The notes beneath the pieces are model-generated. The model had not been told where the DNA came from. It searched no databases and was given only the letters and a program-made list of their open reading frames with translations. Shown here one piece after another: positions 20,677 through 25,713 of a stretch of DNA of 25,713 bases. Both the position numbers and the translations under genes were made by a program. Source of the DNA: CAYIBD01 sp964361655 (GTDB lineage: Bacteria; Patescibacteriota; Minisyncoccia; Sungbacterales; SURF-37); NCBI GenBank assembly GCA_964361655.1, contig CAYIBD010000006.1:1-25713 (forward strand), written 5' to 3'. Position 1 is the first letter of the stretch. Each line of letters starts with the position of its first letter.

Positions 20677-21914
20677 TGGAATCTGCCGCGGCCGCGAACG
20701 TGTGCTGATGGCCCGCGGCTGACGCCGCGAAGAGCGCGGTGCGGCATGCGGGGCGTTCGAACCGGCGCGGGCAGGGGCTGGCGCGCCGGTGGAAGCTCCG
20801 GCAGCCGGGATACCGGCACGCTCCTTCGGATCAGCCGCTCGATGCCGTGGATCTCGCCCCGCTGTTCCGGAGTAACGAAAGTAATCGCATGCCCGCCCGC
20901 GCCAGCCCGGGCCGTGCGACCGATGCGGTGCACGTAATCCTCGGGTGTGGTCGGCACGTCGTAGTTGACGACGAGCGCAATGCCGATGACGTCAAGCCCC
21001 CGCGAGGCAATGTCGGTGGCCACGAGTACTCGGTACTTCCCGGATTTAAATCCCTCGAGCGCGTCCTTGCGCTGGGCGAGCGAGCGGTTGGAATGGATTT
21101 CGCCCGCACTCTGGCCCATGGCGCGGACCGAGCGTACCAGGCGCTTGGCCCCGTGCTTGGTCCTCGTGAAAATGAGAGTCGATCCCGAATACTCGCCCAA
21201 GAGCTTGTCCAGGAGTCGGGTCTTTGCATCCTTGGGGACGATGAAAAGTTCCTGGGTCACGCGCTCGACCAGCGTCCCGGTGGGGGCAACTTCGACCCGT
21301 ATCGGAAGTTTCAAGTGGCGAGTGGCCATGGTCATGATTTCGGGCGGCATGGTGGCCGAAAAGAGCATGGTCTGGCGGTCCTTTGGCAGTGCCAAGAAGA
21401 TTTTCTCAATTTGCGGGGCGAAGCCCATGTCGAGCATCCGGTCGGCCTCGTCAAGCACCACGATCCGCACCTGATCGAGGCGGATGTTTTTCTGGTTGAG
21501 ATGATCAATCAGCCGGCCGGGGGTGGCAATGACGATGTGCGGTTTTTTCGCGATGGCCTGCACTTGGGGCCCGAGGGCAAGCCCGCCGATGAGCACCGCG
21601 GTCCGCAACCCGATCGGACTCCCCACCTGGTGGAGCATCTCATTAACCTGGAGGGCCAGTTCCCGCGTCGGCAGGATCACCAGGCCCTGGCCTTTCAGGC
21701 GGGCCAGGCGCTGGATCATGGGAACGCCGAAGGCCAGGGTCTTCCCGGTGCCGGTCTGCGCAATGCCGACGATGTCTTTCCCTTCCATGGCCACCGGAAT
21801 GGCCTGGGCCTGGATCGGCGTCGGCGCGGCGTAGCGGAGCTTGGCCAGAATTTCAAGAAGGCCCGGGGCAATGCCCAGGCCCTGAAATGTTTCGGAATTT
21901 GTCCTATACGGCAT
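20673..21914 (-). CDS. DEAD-box ATP-dependent RNA helicase (RhlE-like)
   Basis: A 413-residue RNA helicase with the full motif set: Q motif with Gln35, Walker A AQTGTGKT at 52-59, PTRELA at 82-87, TPGR at 131-134, DEAD at 155-158 and SAT at 186-188. In the second RecA domain come DIASRGLD and HRIGRTARAG. The C-terminal tail (RMPHRALRGVSRGPSAHVRGRGRFQ in part) is short and Arg-rich, like RhlE, and suits RNA binding. Such helicases help ribosome assembly and mRNA turnover, often in the cold. It overlaps the 78-residue upstream gene by 11 bases and the LmbE gene by four, so it is the middle of an operon. Confidence 0.95.
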   Translation of the reverse strand: MPYRTNSETFQGLGIAPGLLEILAKLRYAAPTPIQAQAIPVAMEGKDIVGIAQTGTGKTLAFGVPMIQRLARLKGQGLVILPTRELALQVNEMLHQVGSPIGLRTAVLIGGLALGPQVQAIAKKPHIVIATPGRLIDHLNQKNIRLDQVRIVVLDEADRMLDMGFAPQIEKIFLALPKDRQTMLFSATMPPEIMTMATRHLKLPIRVEVAPTGTLVERVTQELFIVPKDAKTRLLDKLLGEYSGSTLIFTRTKHGAKRLVRSVRAMGQSAGEIHSNRSLAQRKDALEGFKSGKYRVLVATDIASRGLDVIGIALVVNYDVPTTPEDYVHRIGRTARAGAGGHAITFVTPEQRGEIHGIERLIRRSVPVSRLPELPPARQPLPAPVRTPRMPHRALRGVSRGPSAHVRGRGRFQ

Positions 21915-22140
21915 CGGGATGTGCGAGCAGCCAATCCATCAGCCGCTTCCGATGCCGATCAATTGACCAGAAATCGCCGTTCTTGAAGAGCATCGGGTAG
22001 GTCACCTGGAACTGTTTCAACGCCCTGACTGAGGCGCGGGGGAACCCCGCGGGAATACCCTGGTTGTAGGATTCCATAAAAACCGCAAGCGATGTTGCCG
22101 CCTGATTGCGTTCCTGCTCCATGTCTTTCGTTCGCCGCAT
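21904..22140 (-). CDS. Small protein of unknown function leading the DEAD-box operon
   Basis: A 78-residue, soluble, mildly basic protein that I do not recognise. Its body is helical with conserved-looking aromatic positions (AVFMESYNQGIPAGFPRASVRALKQF, then YPMLFKNGDFWSIDRHRKRLMDWLL, shown here as two stretches from residues 19 and 48). No signal peptide or membrane helix is present. It has a leaderless promoter of its own (TTGAAT, 17 bases, TAAGAT, six bases, ATG) and its 3' end overlaps the helicase start by 11 bases, so the two are cotranslated. A helper or RNA-binding role beside the helicase is possible from position only. Confidence 0.65.
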   Translation of the reverse strand: MRRTKDMEQERNQAATSLAVFMESYNQGIPAGFPRASVRALKQFQVTYPMLFKNGDFWSIDRHRKRLMDWLLAHPDAV

Positions 22141-22146
22141 CCTTTC

Positions 22147-22175
22147 ATCTTACCACGAATCATTCGGAGATTCAA
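22147..22175 (-). promoter_or_regulatory. Leaderless promoter of the DEAD-box operon with an overlapping inverted repeat
   Basis: On the minus strand TTGAAT (22170-22175) and TAAGAT (22147-22152) are 17 bases apart, and the ATG at 22140 follows after six bases. An inverted repeat with 7-base arms, AATCATT (22158-22164) and AATGATT (22175-22181), 10 bases apart, covers the spacer and the -35 box. That is the place where a repressor would block the polymerase. Confidence 0.55.
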
Positions 22176-22187
22176 ATGATTGGGCTC

Positions 22188-22781
22188 CTACCCTCCTCCC
22201 TGCCACATCTTGATCGCCTCGAGAGGGTAGATGAGCATGATGATGTTCAGGGTCAGGTTATCACGGATCCAATAGCCGACAAAGGCCTCCAGGCCGAGAG
22301 TAAGCCCAACCGTGGCCCACACCGGAAACCAGGCGGCAAGAAAAAACCCCAGCACCATCCAGAGGACATCCGAAACCGAGTTGATGACGCTATCGCCATA
22401 GTAATCAAGCGAAATCGTCACCGCACGATAGCGGTTGATAATGAAGTCCGTATTCTCAAAGGTCTCCCAGGCGGTCTCGGCCAAGAGCGCCAACACCAGC
22501 CGCAAGCCAATGGGCCAGCCCTGACCGGGATTCAGCCGCCGGCCCAGCCACCAGAAAAGCAGGTAGAATCCAAAGCCATGGATAACATGGGAAAAAGTGT
22601 ACCAGTCCGAAAGGTGCTGGGAGTTTTCCGAGCTATGGGTAACCCCGTGCCATAGCTTGACATAGCCGCACTTGCAAATCAGCACCTGCCCCATCAGGGC
22701 CAGTGTGGCGGCAAAAACAATCAGGAGAACTAAGCCAAGAACAAGATAGCCCCTAAGCGAAATCCGTTCGTGCCATTTCAT
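22188..22781 (-). CDS. DUF2585 (UPF0314) family membrane protein
   Basis: A 197-residue membrane protein with about five hydrophobic segments (near 12-30, 70-80, 92-100, 135-150, 155-172). It carries the DUF2585 landmarks WLGRRLNPGQGWPIGLRL, LLAETAWETFENTDFIINRYR and TISLDYYGDSVINSVSDVL. The function of the family is unknown; it is common in alphaproteobacteria, so presence here may reflect transfer or a wider spread. The ATG overlaps the stop of the zinc-ribbon gene (ATGA), with AAGGG just upstream. It is the last gene of a three-gene unit with the C39-like protein. Confidence 0.82.
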   Translation of the reverse strand: MKWHERISLRGYLVLGLVLLIVFAATLALMGQVLICKCGYVKLWHGVTHSSENSQHLSDWYTFSHVIHGFGFYLLFWWLGRRLNPGQGWPIGLRLVLALLAETAWETFENTDFIINRYRAVTISLDYYGDSVINSVSDVLWMVLGFFLAAWFPVWATVGLTLGLEAFVGYWIRDNLTLNIIMLIYPLEAIKMWQGGG

Positions 22782-22999
22782 GCCCTTGCGTTTGCCTGGC
22801 CTCCCCCGCTTTCGGTCTCCTCCTTAACCGCATGCACAATAATCTCAAGATTGCAGCTCTTATGCTCCTTGCACCAGGCCTCGCACTTCTCGGCCCACTC
22901 TTTTCCCGTGATGAGCAAAGTCGAATCATCCGCATACCGAAACCCGCATTCCTCGCATTGGTAAAGCTCCCGATCTCCTTGGCGCGCTACCTTGACCAT
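22778..22999 (-). CDS. Small zinc-ribbon-like protein of unknown function
   Basis: A 73-residue protein whose centre is a cysteine pattern, C15-x2-C18 (YQCEECGFRYAD) and C39-x3-C43-x5-C49 (KCEAWCKEHKSCN), typical of a small zinc-binding fold. It is charged, without membrane segment. The start at 22999 is one base after the stop of the C39-like gene and gives the shortest sensible N-terminus; an upstream start at 23086 would overlap that gene by 86 bases. The C-terminus overlaps the DUF2585 gene by four bases. I do not recognise a named family. Metal binding is a good inference; a DNA, RNA or protein target is not shown. Confidence 0.7.
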   Translation of the reverse strand: MVKVARQGDRELYQCEECGFRYADDSTLLITGKEWAEKCEAWCKEHKSCNLEIIVHAVKEETESGGGQANARA

Positions 23000-23000
23000 G

Positions 23001-24353
23001 CTAGGGTTTCTCGACCTCCTCCACCGGAACCTGCTGAACTTTGCCGTAGCCGCAGCCGCCGGGATCCGGAATAACCGTGCCGTCAAGGGCCGTGACTGAA
23101 CTTAAATTGGCATGATAATGCGGGATCTGATTGGCCTCGCTGTCGCACTCCGGCCCTTTGCCAACATGAACCTGCGAAAGCGGCACCTTTTTCCCGCGCA
23201 CCACGATCACCTTGATCTTCTCCTTCTCGCCGACGAACTCCTTTATACCCTTAATTTCCTCTTCGGTCAGCGGCTCGAGCGTCGTTCCGGTCGGCGTTCC
23301 TTCCCACACCTGCAAAAATCCCCAACTCGCCACCGTAACCCCATCGAAAGGGTAGCCGACGATTTCATTGCCGACCACCTCGTAGGTTTCCGTGCCTTCG
23401 GGCGTCTTTGGGTCGTTCACGTCTATAAACGTTTGACCACCCTCGGCGCGTACGCCAGTTACGGTCACCATGTGCCCGCCCACGACCTTGCCGCTCGCAT
23501 CCCCGAATTTTAGCCGCAGCTCGGCCGCGCCACCGCCGGCCAGCCCATCGAGCAGCTTCTCGAGCGTTGAAGCGCCGTGCTGGTCGCCAACCTTCTTCGT
23601 GCGAATAGGCAGGCCGTGCTTGGCCGCCCACTCGTCTTTCCCTTTGACAAACGAGTCCGGCAGCACGCCGTCAGCCGGGGTCCAATCCATATCCCCCTTC
23701 AGTCCATCAACAATCTCCGTTGGCGTTGGCAAATCTCCGAGCGAGACGCCATGCTCCTCGGCCAGGGACATGATGCTGTTGGCTGCCGCAGTCGGCGCGC
23801 ACTCGGCAATGCGCTGGGTCAGATCTGGAACTCCGTCCCGTGAAGCTTGGGTGGCCGGCTCCTTGGCGTAAGCCGGAATTATACCCCAGCCCTTCATGGA
23901 CTCCTCCGGATTTTTCACACTGGCCAAATCCAGGAGCGCCCCAGCATCTTCTCGCGAGACGCTCGCTCGACCTTCCCAGCTCTTGGCGCCGTAGGCAACC
24001 TTGATGCGGATACCGCTTGCCACGCCCTCTGGGAGCGTCACAGCAACAGCGTTCTTCCAGTTCTGCCGCGGCCGGAGCGGGATGCCCTTGGCAATCTCCT
24101 CTCCGGAGCCGAACGTGCCGTCGCCGTCAAGATCAGCCATGGCCTCAACCAGCGCCTCGCCCGCACCGCTCGCAAACGGCAGGTAAAGCAGCCCCTTGCC
24201 AATATCCCTGGCGCCGCTCGTATAGATGAGGAGCTCGGCCGGGGAGGAAAGCAACGGCTGCTCCGGCTCGCGCCCACCGAACCCGCCCAGGAACAAAACC
24301 AGACCCAACCCGATGACCACAATGCCCGCGATGATGAGGTATTTTGCATTCAT
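23001..24353 (-). CDS. Membrane-anchored C39-like peptidase with EF-hand-like loop and HYH-containing C-terminal module
   Basis: A 450-residue extracytoplasmic protein. A transmembrane anchor (about 5-24) is followed by a beta domain with a calcium-type loop DLDGDGTFGSGEE (74-86). A papain-like C39-type segment comes next: Cys185 in RIAECAPTAAANSI, which has the C-x-P-T-A-A-A start of C39-like domains, His294 in GGHMVTVTGV and Asp311 or Asn313 in FIDVNDP complete a likely Cys-His-Asp set. The last part (about 400-445) has HYHAN, ALDGTVIPDPGGCGYGKV and Cys403 and Cys434, which may pair. I do not recognise this C-terminal module by name. The start at 24353 is supported by the leaderless promoter and the anchor position. 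It heads an operon with the zinc-ribbon and DUF2585 genes. C39 peptidases process exported peptides, but no transporter is seen here. Confidence 0.72.
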   Translation of the reverse strand: MNAKYLIIAGIVVIGLGLVLFLGGFGGREPEQPLLSSPAELLIYTSGARDIGKGLLYLPFASGAGEALVEAMADLDGDGTFGSGEEIAKGIPLRPRQNWKNAVAVTLPEGVASGIRIKVAYGAKSWEGRASVSREDAGALLDLASVKNPEESMKGWGIIPAYAKEPATQASRDGVPDLTQRIAECAPTAAANSIMSLAEEHGVSLGDLPTPTEIVDGLKGDMDWTPADGVLPDSFVKGKDEWAAKHGLPIRTKKVGDQHGASTLEKLLDGLAGGGAAELRLKFGDASGKVVGGHMVTVTGVRAEGGQTFIDVNDPKTPEGTETYEVVGNEIVGYPFDGVTVASWGFLQVWEGTPTGTTLEPLTEEEIKGIKEFVGEKEKIKVIVVRGKKVPLSQVHVGKGPECDSEANQIPHYHANLSSVTALDGTVIPDPGGCGYGKVQQVPVEEVEKP

Positions 24354-24359
24354 GGCGTC

Positions 24360-24388
24360 GGTATAGATCGCTGGGCACGAACCCACAA
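24360..24388 (-). promoter_or_regulatory. Leaderless promoter of the C39-like operon
   Basis: TTGTGG (24383-24388) and TATACC (24360-24365) on the minus strand are 17 bases apart, and the ATG at 24353 lies six bases after the -10 box. The same geometry is seen before four other genes. Further upstream (24389-24482) no gene and no convincing terminator for the EVE-nuclease gene was found. Confidence 0.6.
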
Positions 24389-24482
24389 ACTCCGCCAGAG
24401 CTCGTAGTTAGCTGGCAAAGGGGGACAAGTTCCGAACGATAAAGTGGAATAAAATGTTTGAATCTCTTGAGCCCCGCGTGAT

Positions 24483-25358
24483 CTAAATACCCATTCTCTT
24501 TTTCAATTCAATGTGGGCGAGCGCCTGTCGATAGAGTTCTTCCACGTCTGCAACCGTAAGGATCCTAATCCTGTTGGCGATCTCGTGGAATGTTCCGCTC
24601 AACAAACTATTCACTTTTTCTCTATCTTTATCAGTAATTACAATAAAAGGCTCGCTGTTCCAAAGGTCATTTGCGTGCTTCAATTTTGAAAGCGCCTCCG
24701 TAACATTCCCTCCAATCTGCACTTCAAATACTCTAGTCGGAACGCCATTCACAACCTTTCGCCAAGCGACATCCAGCCTCTGTCCGTCGAGAGGATACTC
24801 GATCTCACTTAGGAAACCCTCGAGAACTCCAACCTCACGGAGAATATCACGAATATTATTATGCAAACTCTCCCCCTGTGCCTCTTTAGGAATACTAATC
24901 ACCCGTTCTATAAAATCAAACTTCTCCTGCGATAGATTCAACCTCCACTTCTGATTGATTCGGCCAATGAGTTGCCCGATATTCTCGGGGTTACTCACCG
25001 GGTTCATGCCGGCCTGGATACCAAGCTTGAGGTCTCTCAGGGCGATACTATCGGCCTTCCACCGTTCCTTGGGTAAGTAATAAATGATCTTAAACTCGAA
25101 ACGATATGGATAGATAACGGTCTTGGTGCGAACCTCGTCGAGCCAGAGCGGTTTGTCTTGCCTGAATTTATTTTCGGCCAAACCGACGCCAACGGCCGCA
25201 CTTATGGGAGCCTTAACGTAAAATATTAATAAATCGCCATTCTCCAACCGATCCCAAAATTTCTTGAGCCGGCCCTCGCGGACACCCCAAATCTCATCGG
25301 CAATTGCCCGATCCCAATTGATCTCGTCACCGGTTAAGATCCAAACCCGCTTTGGCAT
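24483..25358 (-). CDS. EVE (PUA-like) domain fused to a PD-(D/E)XK nuclease-like domain
   Basis: A 291-residue protein. The N-terminal part (about 4-100) has the EVE layout: VWILTGDEINW, WGV at 24-26, GDLLIFYVKA at 41-50, VGVGLAENKF and YPYRFEFKI near 83-91. EVE domains read modified bases such as 5-methyl- or hydroxymethyl-cytosine in DNA, or modified RNA. The C-terminal part (about 160-270) resembles a restriction-endonuclease fold: RLDVAW with Asp196, a turn, then VFEVQIGGN with Glu212 and Gln214 in place of the Lys of the usual (D/E)xK. The arrangement suggests a modification-dependent (type IV-like) restriction enzyme; with Gln at the Lys position activity is open. The gene is clearly richer in A and T than its neighbours, a sign of transfer. 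The start at 25358 is chosen because the EVE domain begins there. Confidence 0.75.
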   Translation of the reverse strand: MPKRVWILTGDEINWDRAIADEIWGVREGRLKKFWDRLENGDLLIFYVKAPISAAVGVGLAENKFRQDKPLWLDEVRTKTVIYPYRFEFKIIYYLPKERWKADSIALRDLKLGIQAGMNPVSNPENIGQLIGRINQKWRLNLSQEKFDFIERVISIPKEAQGESLHNNIRDILREVGVLEGFLSEIEYPLDGQRLDVAWRKVVNGVPTRVFEVQIGGNVTEALSKLKHANDLWNSEPFIVITDKDREKVNSLLSGTFHEIANRIRILTVADVEELYRQALAHIELKKRMGI

Positions 25359-25713
25359 ACTGGATTTTCCCGCATCATCCCATAACAATGCCATGAAATC
25401 AAACAGAAAACGCACTGGCTGGGCCTCGTACGTTTTGCTATATGAACGGCTGCGGGGTTAGGGCTCCCCGCCTGCCAGGGCCTGAGCTGGGGAGCAGGGA
25501 TTCGGTCACAACTCTCGTTTCGCGAGGTCGCGACCCCGCCTCCTTGCGCCTCCGGCGCATCGTCCGGCCTTCGAATCCCTGACGCATGAAAGCAGTTTGC
25601 ATGCTCCCGTCAGTCGCTTCGCGACTGTCTGTCTTGAACAAAATCCGAACTTTTTTCAAAGAAAATCCGGACGCTGACTTTTGATAATTTTCGCTCGGGC
25701 GGGCAAAAAGGAA
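25359..25713. other. Gene-free, hairpin-rich stretch at the window end
   Basis: No supported gene lies between the EVE-nuclease start and the window end. The stretch holds several inverted repeats: GCTCCCC with GGGGAGC around 25463-25494, CAGGGATTCG (25495-25504) with its exact complement CGAATCCCTG (25572-25581), a small hairpin GCGCC-TCC-GGCGC (25546-25558) inside that pair, and CAGTCGC-TTC-GCGACTG (25611-25627). From 25630 on the sequence turns AT-rich. A tRNA-like TTCGAATCC string is present, but no T-arm stem surrounds it. The region could be a structured RNA or a non-coding repeat element. Confidence 0.5.
25495..25581. repeat. Long-range inverted repeat enclosing a GC hairpin
   Basis: A 10-base arm CAGGGATTCG at 25495-25504 is exactly complementary to CGAATCCCTG at 25572-25581. 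The 67 bases between contain a second perfect small stem (25546-25558) and a tandem TCGCGA motif (25529-25541). The nested stems resemble a multi-branched RNA fold more than a terminator, and no T tract follows. Confidence 0.55.

Noticed and set aside
20739..21986. Long open frame on the plus strand (415 codons) opposite the DEAD-box helicase
   Set aside because: The minus strand encodes a complete helicase with every motif; the plus-strand product is rich in His, Gly and Arg as expected of an antisense reading.
25568..25582. TTCGAATCC string suggesting a tRNA T-loop
   Set aside because: The flanking bases cannot form the five-pair T stem on either strand, and no acceptor or anticodon arm is found.
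25438..25659. Minus-strand open frame of 73 codons in the hairpin-rich end region
   Set aside because: Its start is a TTG with no ribosome site, the product is Arg-rich without domain features, and the DNA is dominated by inverted repeats, which points to non-coding sequence.

Overview
The window reads as a bacterial chromosome segment of fairly high GC content that uses the standard code (TGA is a stop throughout). It carries a compact cell-wall synthesis cluster, several gene junctions of 0-4 bases or ATGA/TGATG overlaps, and many small membrane or secreted proteins of unknown function. Gene content and protein style (a divergent N-acyl-D-amino-acid deacylase relative between mraY and murD, MraY with a Glu at the third catalytic acid, leaderless promoters) suggest a Candidate Phyla Radiation bacterium (Patescibacteria, perhaps Parcubacteria). 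This assignment is inferred from protein style; no rRNA or tRNA is present to confirm it.

Bases 1-11960, plus strand: the 3' end of scpB, a D,D-carboxypeptidase, mraY, an amidohydrolase, murD, a self-contained cassette of two small unknown genes with its own promoter and terminator, ftsW, murG, gltX, an M23 (LytM) peptidase with a coiled coil, and a membrane-anchored trypsin-like protease. Together these make lipid II precursors (MraY, MurD, MurG), polymerise septal glycan (FtsW) and trim the wall (carboxypeptidase, M23). gltX is a tRNA-charging gene carried along.

Bases 12017-13985: two small minus-strand genes of unknown function, divergent from a plus-strand PD-(D/E)XK nuclease with a four-cysteine Fe-S signature. 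Bases 14010-19916, minus strand: two secreted or anchored proteins, a membrane-anchored sorbosone-dehydrogenase-like beta-propeller, a patatin-like lipase, a pilin-like protein, a membrane-anchored methyltransferase, a DEDDh exonuclease and msrA. Bases 19957-24353, minus strand: an LmbE deacetylase, a DEAD-box helicase with a 78-residue leader gene, then a second operon of a DUF2585 membrane protein, a zinc-ribbon protein and an anchored C39-like peptidase. Bases 24483-25358: an EVE-domain protein fused to a nuclease-like domain, followed by a hairpin-rich stretch at the window end.

Two patterns run across the window. First, at least five genes start exactly six bases after a TANNNT -10 box, most with a recognisable -35 box 17 bases further up, which implies leaderless mRNAs. 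Strong Shine-Dalgarno sites occur almost only in front of small or secreted unknown genes. Second, conserved genes (murD twice, gltX, the nuclease) carry short in-frame tandem-repeat insertions with 7- or 11-base periods, and in murD each has the layout repeat-palindrome-repeat.
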